Below the pieces are notes generated by a model that was not told the origin of the DNA, searched no databases, and saw only the letters and a program-made list of their open reading frames with translations. This document shows, piece after piece, positions 49,888-60,700 of a DNA stretch of 64,000 bases. Where the stretch lies: NCBI RefSeq assembly GCF_020404405.1, contig NZ_JAIZDA010000006.1, forward strand, positions 1 through 64,000. The letters are read 5' to 3'. Position numbers and translations under genes: made by a program. This stretch comes from Novosphingobium sp. FKTRR1. GTDB lineage: Bacteria; Pseudomonadota; Alphaproteobacteria; Sphingomonadales; Sphingomonadaceae. Each line of letters starts with the position of its first letter. Positions within the stretch are counted from its first letter, which is position 1.

Positions 49888-51603
49888 TTAATGCTTTGCC
49901 GGTTCCGGCGGTGGTGCGCCGCCTTCGGGATGGTCCGCATCCCACACCCGGCCGCCGCCGACCCAGGTTTGCAGCACGCGGGTCTTGCGGATCTGCTCGG
50001 GCGTGGCGGTCATCGGGTCGGTATCGACCAGTACGAAGTCGGCACGATAGCCCGGCGCGATCCGGCCAAAGCGCTTTTCGGCAAACCCGGCATAGGCGGC
50101 ACCGGTGGTGTAGGCGGTCAAAGCGGTCAGGCGATCGACCTTTTCCTGCGGTTGCCAGCCACCTTCGGGTGCGCCGCTGGCGTCCTGCCGGGTGATCGCG
50201 GCGGCAAAGCCCGTCCAAGGGTCGGGCAGTTCGACCGGGGTATCCGAGCCGAACGCCAGTGTCGCCCCCGCCGCCTTGAGCGAGGCCCAGGCATAAGCGC
50301 CCTTCAGCCGGTCAGGCCCCAGCCGGGCTTCGGCCATGGTGCGGTCGGAAGTCTGGTGCACCGGCTGCATCGAGGCGATGATGCCGCCATTGGCCGCGAT
50401 GTGCGTGACCACCGGCCAGTCGGCGGGGTCGATGATCTGGGCATGCTCCACCCGCCAGCGACGGTCACCATGATAGGTCTGCGTCAGGTCGTCGATGGTA
50501 TGCAGCAGCGTGGCATTGGCCGAATCGCCGATGGCGTGGACCGCCACCTGAAAGTCGTCCATCGCCGCGCGGCTCATCAGGTTGCCAAGCTGGGTCTCGC
50601 TGTAGAGCGACAGGCCGGTGCTCCCCGGCTTGTCGGCGTAGGGCTGCTTGAGCCGCGCTCCGCGTGAACCCAGCGCGCCGTCCAGGACCAGTTTCATCCC
50701 GTTCAGCCGCAGCCGGTCGGAATAGAGCCATGGCGAAGGGGCAGGGCCGCCGATCAGCAGCAGGTTGTCGAGCCCGAGCGCGTAGCTCATGATCCGTACA
50801 TAGAGCTTGTTGGCATCGCCCGCGCGGCGGAATGCCTGCCAGTCCTTGATCTCGGAGCCCATGTCGGCAACGGCAGTGACGCCGCGCCGGAACAGTTCGC
50901 GCTGCGCGGTTTGCAGGGCAAAGTCATAGTCGCGCGGGGTCGGCGGCGGGATCGCCGGGGTCATCAGGTCTTGCGCATTGTCGACCAGTACGCCCGCCGG
51001 AGTTCCGTCGGACAGGCGCTCGATCCGCCCGCCTGCGGGATCGGGCTTTGCAGCGGTCAATCCGGCAGCTTTCAGTGCGACGGTGTTGGCCCAACCGGCG
51101 TGGAAATCGGCGCGGTTGAGCCAGACCGGGCGTCCCGGTACCGCCTTGTCGAGATCGGCGGCGGTGGGAAAACGGCCAAGACCCCAACGCTCCTGATTCC
51201 AGCCGCTGCCCAGAATCCACGGCCGGTCGGGGTGTTCGGCGGCAAAGTTGCGGATCTTTTCAAGCGCATCGGCAAGCGAGGTGGTGTTCGACAGGTCGAG
51301 CGACAGTGCGGCAAAGCCGGTCTGCAGGACATGGCCATGGCCATCGATCAGGCCGGGCAGCAGCACTTTGCCCTGCGCGTCAAGCCGGTACTGGTAGTCC
51401 TTGCGGCGGGGGGCCTTGTCGCCCTTGTGATAGACCGCCTTGATCGTGCCGCCATCGTCGAACAGCAGCGCGGTGAAGGTTTCCAGCTTGCCGTCGGCGC
51501 CGATGGTTTCGCCGCGCACGTTGTCGATCAGCGTGTCGGCCAGCGCTGGCAGCGGCGCCGCGGCGAGCAAGGCGGCGACGAGCGTGCGCAACGCCTGCTT
51601 CAT
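49888..51603 (-). CDS. Exported amidohydrolase (YtcJ-like)
   Basis: This 571-residue metal-dependent amidohydrolase has a signal peptide (MKQALRTLVAALLAAAPLPALA). The metal-binding site shows GLIDGHGHV (HxH), the histidines in VHAIGDSANA and VEHAQIID, and the late Asp in LAFGSDTPVELPDPW. YtcJ/AdeC-family members include N-substituted formamide deformylases, so the substrate here is open; export suggests action in the periplasm. The C-terminus (GGAPPPEPAKH) is disordered. It overlaps the downstream beta-hydroxyacid dehydrogenase by ATGA, so the two are coupled, although any shared pathway is not obvious. Confidence 0.88.
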   Translation of the reverse strand: MKQALRTLVAALLAAAPLPALADTLIDNVRGETIGADGKLETFTALLFDDGGTIKAVYHKGDKAPRRKDYQYRLDAQGKVLLPGLIDGHGHVLQTGFAALSLDLSNTTSLADALEKIRNFAAEHPDRPWILGSGWNQERWGLGRFPTAADLDKAVPGRPVWLNRADFHAGWANTVALKAAGLTAAKPDPAGGRIERLSDGTPAGVLVDNAQDLMTPAIPPPTPRDYDFALQTAQRELFRRGVTAVADMGSEIKDWQAFRRAGDANKLYVRIMSYALGLDNLLLIGGPAPSPWLYSDRLRLNGMKLVLDGALGSRGARLKQPYADKPGSTGLSLYSETQLGNLMSRAAMDDFQVAVHAIGDSANATLLHTIDDLTQTYHGDRRWRVEHAQIIDPADWPVVTHIAANGGIIASMQPVHQTSDRTMAEARLGPDRLKGAYAWASLKAAGATLAFGSDTPVELPDPWTGFAAAITRQDASGAPEGGWQPQEKVDRLTALTAYTTGAAYAGFAEKRFGRIAPGYRADFVLVDTDPMTATPEQIRKTRVLQTWVGGGRVWDADHPEGGAPPPEPAKH

Positions 51604-52523
51604 GCGGCGCTGCCCTTGCGCGGCAGGCGGCGGATCAATGCGCTGGTATCCTCGCGCCCGCCGCCCAATGCCTGCACATCGGCATAGAACTGGTCGATCA
51701 GCGCGGTGGTGGGCACCGCAGCGCCCAGACTGCGCGCTTCGTCGATGGCAAGGCCCAGATCCTTGCGCATCCAGTCGACGGCAAAGCCGAAGTCGAATTC
51801 GTCCTTGGCCATCGTGTGCCAGCGGTTGTCCATCTGCCAGCTTTGCGCCGCGCCGCCGCTGATCGCCTCGAACACCCGGTCAAGGTCGAGATGGGCGGCC
51901 TGCGCGAAGCGCACCGCTTCGGACAGGCCGGCCAGCGCGCCTGCGATGCACATCTGGTTGGCCATCTTGGCGGTCTGGCCAGCGCCCGACTTGCCGACAT
52001 GGACGACCCGCTTGGCATAAGCGGCGAGGATTGGCCGGGCGGTTTCGACCGCCTTCTCGCTGCCGCCACACATGATCGACAGCGTGCCCGCTTCCGCGCC
52101 CGACTGGCCGCCGGTGACCGGGGCATCGACGCAGAGCAGTTCCTTGTCGCGCCCTTCGACCGCGATCTGGCGGGCAATTCGCGCCGAAACGGTTGTATGA
52201 TCGATGAACACCGCGCCGGGGCGCAACGTTGCAAAAGCGCCGGTGGGGCTGAGCACCACGTCGGCCAGATCGTCGTCGTTGCCCACGCAAGTGATGACCG
52301 CGTCGGCCCCCTCGGCCGCTTCGGCGGGAGAGCTTGCAACGCGGATGGCAAGGCCGGGATTGGCCGCCTGCCATGCCTCGGCGCGCGCAGCGGTGCGGTT
52401 GTAGATGGTCAGCCGGTGCCCGGCCTTGCCCAGATGGCGGGCCATCGCCCCTCCCATCACGCCAAGGCCAAGGAACGAGACGGAAAGCGGGGCGGTGGCC
52501 GCTGCGGGCGTGGTGTCGGTCAT
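51600..52523 (-). CDS. Beta-hydroxyacid dehydrogenase (3-hydroxyisobutyrate dehydrogenase-like)
   Basis: From ATG 52523 the protein has 307 residues. The Rossmann motif GLGVMGGAMARHLGKAGH is followed by the substrate-binding DAPVTGGQSGAEAGTLSIMCGG and the catalytic Lys in VGKSGAGQTAKMANQM. It belongs to the 3-hydroxyisobutyrate/tartronate-semialdehyde/6-phosphogluconate dehydrogenase superfamily and would oxidise a 3-hydroxyacid with NAD(P)+. The exact acid is unknown. It comes first in a two-gene minus-strand unit with the amidohydrolase (overlap ATGA) and is divergent from the VanZ-like gene. Confidence 0.9.
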   Translation of the reverse strand: MTDTTPAAATAPLSVSFLGLGVMGGAMARHLGKAGHRLTIYNRTAARAEAWQAANPGLAIRVASSPAEAAEGADAVITCVGNDDDLADVVLSPTGAFATLRPGAVFIDHTTVSARIARQIAVEGRDKELLCVDAPVTGGQSGAEAGTLSIMCGGSEKAVETARPILAAYAKRVVHVGKSGAGQTAKMANQMCIAGALAGLSEAVRFAQAAHLDLDRVFEAISGGAAQSWQMDNRWHTMAKDEFDFGFAVDWMRKDLGLAIDEARSLGAAVPTTALIDQFYADVQALGGGREDTSALIRRLPRKGSAA

Positions 52524-52664
52524 GGATCGGTGTTTAGCCGCTTTGCCGGGCGATGCCAGTCCCGTTTGCGCAGGAGCAGATGCGCTTGCCCGGTGGCGAG
52601 ATTGCTCGGAATTCATGGCGATCGTCATTGCCTTGCTGCACTGCAACGCGATAGCAGATCGATC

Positions 52665-53057
52665 ATGAAAACGCGCCTGATACGCTTCGGCTTTCTGCCT
52701 CGCCTGATTGTCCTGCCGCTGTTCTGGGTGGTCCTGGCGATGGTCGTGATGATGGCGCTGTCGCCCCATCCCCCCCGTTTCCCGCTCGACCGCTATGGCG
52801 ACAAAGTGGAACATATGTCGGCCTTCTTCGCGCTGGCGGTACTGGCCGCTGCGGCATGGCCGCGCGCGCCACTGTGGCAATTGCTGGTTGCGCTGTCGCT
52901 GGTGGGAGCTTTGATCGAGGTGATTCAGGCCATTCCCGCCTTGCACCGCACTTGCGATGTTCGCGATTGGGTGGCCGATATGGTCGCGCTCGTTTTGGCG
53001 CTGGGGACCATGGCGTTGTGGCAGAACGTCCGCGGTACGGCACGGATGGACACCTGA
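52665..53057 (+). CDS. VanZ-like membrane protein
   Basis: This 130-residue protein has four hydrophobic segments (about 10-32, 48-64, 68-88 and 100-122) and the VanZ signature. HxxP-type 'MMALSPHPP' lies in the first loop, and the final cytoplasmic or exoplasmic loop carries RTCDVRDWVADMVAL, matching the family's R...DWxAD. VanZ-like proteins are integral-membrane and linked to cell-envelope or glycan functions. Their reaction is not established outside vancomycin resistance, so resistance should not be inferred. It is 42 bases upstream of ilvA in the same direction. Confidence 0.82.
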   Translation: MKTRLIRFGFLPRLIVLPLFWVVLAMVVMMALSPHPPRFPLDRYGDKVEHMSAFFALAVLAAAAWPRAPLWQLLVALSLVGALIEVIQAIPALHRTCDVRDWVADMVALVLALGTMALWQNVRGTARMDT

Positions 53058-53098
53058 ACCCGGTTTCCATTCACCCGGCTTTGCACTAGGGGCAGGGC

Positions 53099-54394
53099 AT
53101 GTCGAACCAAGCGCCTGTGCAGCACACCCGTGAGCCTCGGACTCATGCCATCGCCCCCACGTCGGCCAGCGCCGATGCCCGTGCGCGGTTGAGCATTGAC
53201 GATGTGCGCGCGGCGGCAGAGCGGATTGCCGGGCATGTCGTGCGCACGACCACCGATCACAGCCGTACGTTGAGCGCGATGGCCGGGGCCGACATCTGGC
53301 TGAAGTTCGAAAACTTGCAGTTCACCGCGGCTTACAAGGAGCGCGGCGCGCTCAACGCCTTGCTGCAATTGACCGAGGAACAGCGCGCGCGTGGCGTGAT
53401 CGCGGCGTCGGCGGGCAACCATGCGCAAGGGCTGTCGTATCATGGCACAAGGCTGGGTTGCCCGGTCACCATCGTGATGCCGCGCACCACCCCGATGGTG
53501 AAAGTGCAGCAGACTGAACAGGTTGGCGGCAATGTCGTGCTCGAAGGCGAAAGCTTTGACGAAGCCTACGCCTATGCCCGTGCGATGGAGCGGCAACTGG
53601 GGCTGACGTTCGTCCATCCCTTCGATGATCCCAAGGTCGCCGCGGGGCAGGGCACCGTCGCGCTGGAGATGCTGGCCGACGTGCCGCAGATCGATACCTT
53701 GGTGGTGCCGATCGGCGGGGGCGGGCTGCTCAGCGGCATGGCCACGGTCGCGCGCGCGCTCAACCCCGCGATCCGCATCATCGGCGTGCAGGCCAAGCTG
53801 TTCCCCTCGATGTACGACAAGCTGAAGCACGAAACGCTGCCGTGCGGGGGTGACACGCTGGCCGAAGGCATCGCGGTGACCGAGCCCGGTACATTCACTT
53901 CGGCGGTGCTGGCCGATCTGCTCGATGACGTGCTGCTGGTCGACGAACCCGATCTGGAACACGCGGTCGCCCGCCTGTTGCAGATCGAAAAGACCGTCGT
54001 CGAAGGCGCAGGCGCGGCCGGGCTGGCGGCAGTTCTGGCCAATCCAGCCATGTTCGTCGGGGCCAAGGTCGGCATCGTGCTGACCGGAGGCAACATCGAT
54101 ACGCGCCTGCTGGCCAACGTCTTGCTGCGCGATCTGGCGCGGTCGGGCCGACTCGGACGCTTGCGCATCGTGCTGCAGGACCGTCCCGGCGCGCTGTTCA
54201 AGGTGGTCGAGGAGTTCAACCGTCATCAGGTGAACATCCTTGAAGTGTGGCACCAGCGCATCTTCACCTCGTTGCCGGCCAAGGGGCTGACCGCCGAGAT
54301 CGAGTGCGAGGCACGCGATCGCGGGCAGATCGACCTGCTGGTCGATGCGTTGCGGGCAAAGGGCTATCAGATCGAACAGGTCGAACTGGGTTAG
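53099..54394 (+). CDS. ilvA: Threonine ammonia-lyase (threonine dehydratase)
   Basis: This PLP enzyme converts threonine to 2-oxobutyrate and ammonia, the first step of isoleucine synthesis. The 431-residue protein has the PLP lysine K80 (FTAAYKERGALN, in place of the usual TGSFKERGA), the Gly-rich phosphate loop VPIGGGGLLSGM, and an ACT-like C-terminal regulatory domain (LRIVLQDRPGALFKVVEEFNRHQVNILEVWHQRIF). It is the biosynthetic class, since the catabolic enzyme lacks the ACT domain. About 35 low-complexity residues precede the core. The gap to the next gene contains an inverted repeat-free AT-containing leader only. Confidence 0.9.
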   Translation: MSNQAPVQHTREPRTHAIAPTSASADARARLSIDDVRAAAERIAGHVVRTTTDHSRTLSAMAGADIWLKFENLQFTAAYKERGALNALLQLTEEQRARGVIAASAGNHAQGLSYHGTRLGCPVTIVMPRTTPMVKVQQTEQVGGNVVLEGESFDEAYAYARAMERQLGLTFVHPFDDPKVAAGQGTVALEMLADVPQIDTLVVPIGGGGLLSGMATVARALNPAIRIIGVQAKLFPSMYDKLKHETLPCGGDTLAEGIAVTEPGTFTSAVLADLLDDVLLVDEPDLEHAVARLLQIEKTVVEGAGAAGLAAVLANPAMFVGAKVGIVLTGGNIDTRLLANVLLRDLARSGRLGRLRIVLQDRPGALFKVVEEFNRHQVNILEVWHQRIFTSLPAKGLTAEIECEARDRGQIDLLVDALRAKGYQIEQVELG

Positions 54395-54638
54395 GCAGCG
54401 TAACGCTTGCCTTGCTGGTTCCGGGTCGGATAACGTTGCGACGCAACCTGGGGATTGGAGACGCGCAAGGTGTCCGTGAACGGGACAGAACCGAACCGAA
54501 CCGGACAAGATCCTGTCAATTCTTGCGCGTTAATGATCAATCATGGTTAAGCCTCTTTTACGAAACGTATTGCTGAGGCATGGTCTGTTTCGACGCTCCG
54601 CCGGGTCGGCTGGCGGGCTCAAGGAACATGCCAAGGTC

Positions 54639-55439
54639 GTGACTGCGCCCGTTCGTTTCCCCCGCTTCTTCGTCACCAGCCCGATGCCGTGCCCCTATCT
54701 GGCCGGTCGGACCGAACGGAAGGTCTTTACCGAGCTGAAAGGCCCCAATGCCGACGATCTGAACGACGCGCTTGGCCGAATCGGCTTTCGGCGCAGCCAG
54801 ACGGTGGCTTATCGTCCCAGTTGCATCGAATGTTCGGCCTGCGTTTCGGTTCGCGTCGTCGCGGGCGAGTTCGTGGCCTCGGCCTCGCAACGCAAGACCG
54901 CACGGCAGAATGCCGATCTGGTCGCCACCGTGTGCAAACCGTGGTCGACCCCGGAACAATATGAGCTGTTGCAGCGTTATCTTTCGGTTCGTCATCCGGG
55001 CGGTGGCATGGCAGCGATGGACGAGATGGATTTTGCGGATATGGTGGAGCACACACCGGTTCGCAGTCATGTCATCGAGTACCGGGAACCTTCTGTCGAT
55101 GGCAGGCCAGGCCGGTTGGTGGGCGCTTGCCTGACCGACCAGCAGGGTGACGGGCTGTCGATGATCTACAGTTTCTATGATCCCCATCACGAAGCGCGGA
55201 CCGGGCTTGGCACCTACATCATCCTCGATCACATCGCCCGGGCCCAAAGCGAAGGCCTTCCGTTCGTGTACCTGGGATACTGGGTCGAAGGGTCGGCACG
55301 GATGCAATACAAGGTCCGGTTCCGGCCGATGGAAAAGCTGGGCCGCGATGGCTGGGTCCGCTTTGACCCCGCTGAACAGTCCGTGGCCATCGATCGTGCC
55401 GTCGCCAGCCACCGCCCCGTCGACGTGGTTGGCGGGTGA
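54639..55439 (+). CDS. bpt: Aspartate/glutamate leucyl-tRNA-protein transferase (Bpt/Ate1-like)
   Basis: This protein adds leucine or arginine to proteins with acidic or oxidised N-termini, creating an N-degron for ClpS/ClpAP. The ATE_N and ATE_C domains are complete: [22 protein letters not shown], the Cys pair in [15 protein letters not shown], and C-terminal [70 protein letters not shown] 54639 gives 266 residues with the family's N-terminus; the frame to 54543 adds a basic tail of doubtful value. It lies 52 bases before tamA and may share its transcript. Confidence 0.9.
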   Translation: MTAPVRFPRFFVTSPMPCPYLAGRTERKVFTELKGPNADDLNDALGRIGFRRSQTVAYRPSCIECSACVSVRVVAGEFVASASQRKTARQNADLVATVCKPWSTPEQYELLQRYLSVRHPGGGMAAMDEMDFADMVEHTPVRSHVIEYREPSVDGRPGRLVGACLTDQQGDGLSMIYSFYDPHHEARTGLGTYIILDHIARAQSEGLPFVYLGYWVEGSARMQYKVRFRPMEKLGRDGWVRFDPAEQSVAIDRAVASHRPVDVVGG

Positions 55440-55490
55440 AGGATCTGGTCGAACCGACGGATCGCCGCCGCGCCTGACCGGCGCTGCCCG

Positions 55491-57716
55491 ATGCGTGCAG
55501 GCGCCGGATGGGCGTTGGCCATGGTGGCGCTGTTGCCGGGGCAGGCGCTGCTGTCGGAACGGGCCCTCGCGCAGGCGCAGCAGACCGATCAGGAACTCAA
55601 GGCGCTCATCCCCGATGCCGCGCTGGCCGACCCGGCCGCGTGGGCACGCGACACGCCCGCCGCGCATGAGAGCGAGCCCGACATCGCCGGGCTGACCGAC
55701 TTTGCGGCAGACCTTCCGCCGCTGCCCGACCTGCCGCAGATCTCGATCCTCTGGCCCGATTCGGCCGATCTGGCGCCGGTCGAGCCGCTCTCCCCCGATC
55801 CCGATATCGGTGCGGCCGAAGATGCGGTGAAACAGGCCAATTCCGCGCTGAATCAGGCTGTCCCGCCAACCGGCCGGGACGGTGCCCAGATCGCCAATGC
55901 GGTGGTCGAACATGTCGGCGCGCAAGTTCTGCTGGCGTTCCCGCCCGATGCCACTTTGCCCGAGCGCGAGGCAATCGTGGCGCGCTTTGCCGGACTGTCC
56001 TCGCTCAAGGCACTGGACAAGGCGGATGACAGCCTTGCCCAGCTTTCGCGGCGCGCGCGCGAGGATAACGATCTGATCCAGCAGGTGCTGCGGCTTTACG
56101 GCTATTACGACAGCGAAGTGGTACAGTCGTTGGTCGGGCTGGGCGATCAGATCGGGCAGGCCAAGGCAACCGACGCAAACGCCAAGTCGTCTGATGGCGA
56201 AAAGGTCGTCGTTCGTTTCGATATCCAGCCCGGACCGCGCTACCAGTTGGCGTCGATCGCGCTGGGCGACATCGCGCAATCGGGTGACGCTGCCGCCCTG
56301 CGCACCAGCTTCGCGCTTGCCGTGGGTGATCCGATCAATTCCGACCGGATCGTGGAAGAGCGCGGCCATCTGGTCGAAGCGTTGGGCCATCGCGGTTTTG
56401 CCTTTGCCAAAGTGGGCGAACCGGCGCTGCAGATCGACCACGACCAGCGCAATGGCGCGCTCTCGCTGCCGGTGACCACTGGGGGGACGTATCGGTTCGG
56501 CGCGGTCACCAGCCTGTTGCCCGCTTATCTCAATTCGCGCCACTTGCAGCGGATCGCGCGGTTCCGCCCCGGCCAGATGTACGACAAGCTGCTGCTCGAC
56601 GATTTCCGCAAGGCGGTGCTGGCTACCGGGCTGGTCTCGTCGGTCAATGTCACCACGCGCCCGGTGGCGGAACCTGTCGCCGGGCAACCCGGCACGGTGG
56701 CGGTCGATGTGGCGCTGACCAAGGCGCCGCGCCGCACGATTGCCGGGCTGATCGGCTTTTCCAGCGGCGAGGGTGTCCGGTTGGAAGCAAGCTGGGAAAA
56801 CCGCAACTTCTTCCCGCCCGGAGGCGCGCTCAAGGTTCGGGGCGTTGCCGGATCGCGCGAGCAGTTGGCCGGGGTCACCTTCCGCCGCAGCAATTTCCTC
56901 GCCCGCGATCAGGTGCTTACCGCCGATTTCTATGCCCAGACCAAGCGCACCGATGCCTACGATGCGCGCACCGTCTCGTTTCTGGCGGGGATCGAGAAGC
57001 AGACGACGCTGATCTTCCAGAAGCCGTGGGTCTATTCGGGCGGGGTCGAGATACTGGCGACCAGCGAACTTGCGGCCACCGCAGCGCCGGGCAGCCCGCG
57101 CACGACGTATTTCATCGGAGCGCTGCCGCTGCGCATGGGCTATGACGGCAGCAACGATCTGCTCGATCCCGAACGCGGATTCCGCGTGGCCCTGCGCGTT
57201 TCGCCCGAAGTATCGGTGCAATCGGGCACCAAATCGACTTATGCCAAAGTGCAGTTCGATGCGAGCGGGTATCTGCCCGCAGGCAAGCGGCTGGTGCTGG
57301 CCGCGCGCACCCGGCTTGGCACGATTCAAGGCACCGCGCTCGACAACATCGCGCCTTCGCGCCGGTTCTATGCCGGTGGCGGGGCATCGGTGCGCGGCTT
57401 CGGCTATCAGGCGGTGGGCCCCAAGGACGTGAACGGCGATCCGATCGGTGGGCGCTCGCTGAGTGAATTCTCGCTCGAAGCGCGCGTTCAGACCGGATTG
57501 ATGGGCGGCGCGGTCAGCATCGTGCCCTTCGTCGATGCCGGGACCGTCGGCACCAGCAGCGCGCCGACGCTGTCGGGCCTGCGCATCGGCGCCGGGGTGG
57601 GCTTGCGCTACAAGACCACGTTCGGCCCGATCCGCTTTGACCTTGGCACGCCACTCAACCGGCGGCAGGGTGACAGCCGCATCGGTGTCTACATCTCGCT
57701 TGGACAGGCGTTCTGA
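55491..57716 (+). CDS. tamA: Outer-membrane assembly protein TamA
   Basis: TamA is the Omp85-family partner of TamB in moving lipids and autotransporters to the outer membrane. The 741-residue protein has a signal peptide (MRAGAGWALAMVALLPGQALLSERALA), an unusual Asp/Pro-rich linker, and about three POTRA domains (180-400, with RFDIQPGPRYQLASIALGDI and GHRGFAFAKVG). A C-terminal 16-strand barrel follows, with the Omp85 core motif RRFYAGGGASVRGFGYQAVGP and ending SLGQAF with terminal Phe. Its TGA overlaps the tamB ATG (TGATG), a one-base overlap that couples the pair. Confidence 0.95.
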   Translation: MRAGAGWALAMVALLPGQALLSERALAQAQQTDQELKALIPDAALADPAAWARDTPAAHESEPDIAGLTDFAADLPPLPDLPQISILWPDSADLAPVEPLSPDPDIGAAEDAVKQANSALNQAVPPTGRDGAQIANAVVEHVGAQVLLAFPPDATLPEREAIVARFAGLSSLKALDKADDSLAQLSRRAREDNDLIQQVLRLYGYYDSEVVQSLVGLGDQIGQAKATDANAKSSDGEKVVVRFDIQPGPRYQLASIALGDIAQSGDAAALRTSFALAVGDPINSDRIVEERGHLVEALGHRGFAFAKVGEPALQIDHDQRNGALSLPVTTGGTYRFGAVTSLLPAYLNSRHLQRIARFRPGQMYDKLLLDDFRKAVLATGLVSSVNVTTRPVAEPVAGQPGTVAVDVALTKAPRRTIAGLIGFSSGEGVRLEASWENRNFFPPGGALKVRGVAGSREQLAGVTFRRSNFLARDQVLTADFYAQTKRTDAYDARTVSFLAGIEKQTTLIFQKPWVYSGGVEILATSELAATAAPGSPRTTYFIGALPLRMGYDGSNDLLDPERGFRVALRVSPEVSVQSGTKSTYAKVQFDASGYLPAGKRLVLAARTRLGTIQGTALDNIAPSRRFYAGGGASVRGFGYQAVGPKDVNGDPIGGRSLSEFSLEARVQTGLMGGAVSIVPFVDAGTVGTSSAPTLSGLRIGAGVGLRYKTTFGPIRFDLGTPLNRRQGDSRIGVYISLGQAF

Positions 57717-60700
57717 TGGCGGACGATACGACCCGAGCCGATCCCGCCGCGCCGTCGACGCCTCGGCCGCCCCATCGTGGCAGTTGGCGGCGCTTTTTCG
57801 TCCAATTGCTGTTGTTGGCGCTGGTGGTGGCGGGATTGGGCGCGGTCGTGCTCGATTCGCCGCTGGGGCACCGGGTGGTGGCCGATCAGATCGCCACGAT
57901 CCGCCCCAGCAACGGGCTGACCATCCGCATCGGACGGATCGAAGGGTCGCTGTTCGGCAAGGCCGAAGTGTCCGAGCTTGTCCTTGGCGATCCCAAAGGC
58001 CGCTTCCTGACGGTGCCCGAGGCGACGCTCGACTGGCGTCCGCTGACGTGGGTGCGCGGCGGTGGGCTGGATATCCGCCTGCTCGAACTGCGCCGCGCCA
58101 CTCTGCTGCGCCTGCCCGCGCTGCGGCCCGGTGACCCCAACCAGCCGATCCTCCCCGACTTCGATATCCGGATCGATCGGTTTGCGGCCCGCGGCCTGAC
58201 GCTGGCGCCCGGTGTGATCGGCGAGCGCCGCAGGCTTGATTTTACCGGACGGGCGGACATTCGCGGTGGCCGGGCCATCGTCAGCCTTGATGGCCGGGTC
58301 GGTGGCAAGGATCGGCTGATGGCGCGGCTGGACAGCGAACCCGACCGTGACAAGTTCGACCTTGCGCTTGACTATCAGGCACCGCGCGACGGTCTGCTGG
58401 CGGCGATCACCGGTGTGCGGCACGATGTTACCGCGCGGGTGTCGGGCAAGGGGCGCTTTGCCGATTGGCGCGGCACCGCTGCAGCGACCAGCGACGCACA
58501 CGCCATCGCCGATCTGCGCATCGATCATCATGGCGGGCGGTTCACCATCGATGGCACGCTGCGTCCGGAACCAGTGGCGCCTGCTGCCCTGGCACGCGCA
58601 CTGGGGCCGCAACTGGCGGTGCGCTATGACGGTCTGTTTCAGGCTGGCACGCTCGACGGCGCGTTCGCCCTGCATGGCTCGACCTTCCGCGCCGATGCCA
58701 AGGGGCAGGTCGATCTGACGAAGAATGCCGCGCACGGGCTTGCCATCGAAGCGCAAGTGCCGCGCGGCGATCCGTTTGTCAGCGCGCCCGACCTGCAGCA
58801 GGCCCGCATCAGCGCGCGGCTGGACGGACCCTTCACCGATCTTGCCATCGCGCACGTGGTCACGCTCGACCGGTTCCGCACCGACGGGTTCGCGGCGCAA
58901 GGCTTGCGCACGGCGGGCACCGCCCACTGGGACGGCAAAGTGCTGCGCCTGCCGCTGGCGCTCAGCGCCGCGCAGGCCCGCACCGGCAAGGCCGAACTGG
59001 ACCAGCGCCTTGTCGGTGCGCGGATCACCGGCGATCTGGCGCTGTCGGCCAAGGCGATCAATTCGGACAATCTGGTCGTCACGTTGAAGAATGCCGACGC
59101 GCGGCTGGTGCTGCGCGGCGATATCGCAAACGGCGCTTACGCGCTGGCGGGCAAGGCGCGCGCGCAGCGCATCCCGGTGCCCAGCGTGGGCGAAGTCGAT
59201 GCGCTGGCTGGCGTGTTGTTCAAGGTGGGCAAGGCGGTGCCGTGGGCGCTTCAGGCCAATGTCTCGGCCGCGTTGCCGCACCCGACCAACGCCACGATCG
59301 CCAACCTTGCGGGTGGTTGGCTCAAGGCCAGGGCCGGGCTGGTGATCGGCCAGAAATTGCCTTTGCAGATCAAGCGCGGGGTGCTCAACGGACCGAAGTT
59401 CGACATGGCGTTCGATGCGCGGATGAACGCTCAGGGTACGTCGACCCTTACCGGCAAGGGGCGTCAGTCCGACTATGGACCGTTCAGCGTCGAAGGAACG
59501 ATTGCGTCCGATGGCCCGCACGCGGCGCTGGTCTTTGCCGATCCGCTGCCCGCGGCGGGGGTGCGTGACCTGAAAGTGACGTTGGAGCCCGAGGGCGATG
59601 GCTTCGTCATCACTGCCAAGGGCGATTCGCGGTTGGGGCCGCTCGACGGGTTGCTCGGTCTGGTGATCCCCAAGGATGGCCCGACGCGGATCGACGTGCG
59701 CCGTTTCGCCGTGTTCCAGACCGAAACCACCGGCGCGCTGGTGCTGGGCGAGGGCGGGGCCAGCGGCAAGCTGACCGTCGCGGGGGGCGGGCTGAATGGC
59801 GATGTCACGCTTGCTCCGCGCGATGGCGGGCAGAGCGTGCTGGCCAACATCGACGCGCACAATGCGAAGTTCGGCGGGGACAATCCCATCGCCATCGGGC
59901 AGGCCAAGGTCACCGTCGATGCCCAGTTCGGCAACGGCAATTCGACCATTCAGGCGGGGGTTCAGGCGCAGGGCCTGTCATTGGGACGGCTGTTCATCGG
60001 ACGACTGCGCGCCGATGCCACGATCGTCAATGGCAGCGGTTCGGTCACTGCCTCGCTCGCCGGGCGGCGCGGCACCCGCTTTGCCTTGCAGGGTACAGCG
60101 GCGTTCCAGCCCGACAAGATCGTGGCCTTTGTCGCGGGCGATTATGCCGGACAAGGCATTTCGATGCCCCGCCGCATGGTGCTTGAGCGCGACGGGACGG
60201 GCGATGGCGCGGGGGGCAAAGGCGCTGCGGCGGACCTTGGCTGGAAGCTGAACCCCACGCAGATCAACTTCGGCAGCGGTGCCGTGATCGCGTCGGGCCA
60301 CGTGCTGGGCGGGCCGACGCAAGTGGACCTGCAAGTGTCGCGCATGCCGCTGTCGGTGGTCGATATCGTGCTGCCCGATCTTGGGCTGGGGGGACTGGCT
60401 TCGGGCCTGATCAGCTATCGCAACGACAATACGGGCGCGCCATCGGGTCGCGCTGCGCTGCAGGTGAAAGGGCTGACCCGTTCGGGGCTGGTGCTCAGTT
60501 CGCGTCCGCTCGACATCTCGCTGGTTGCCGCGCTCGATGCAACAAGGCTGCAGGCGCGCGCCGTGGCCCGCGAAGGCAGCGCCACGCGCGGCCGCTTGCA
60601 GATGATCGTGTCCGACCTGCCGCGCGGCGGCAACGTGTTGAGCCGGTTGCGCGGCGGCCAGTTGCGCGCGCAACTGCGCTATGGCGGACCGGCCGATGCG

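Noticed and set aside
52665..53057. Vancomycin-resistance gene (vanZ)
   Set aside because: Only the VanZ-like membrane fold is supported; there are no vanHAX genes nearby, and the family is widespread with other roles.
57689..59860. 723-residue minus-strand frame inside tamB
   Set aside because: TamB continues without interruption on the plus strand; the antisense frame has no domain.
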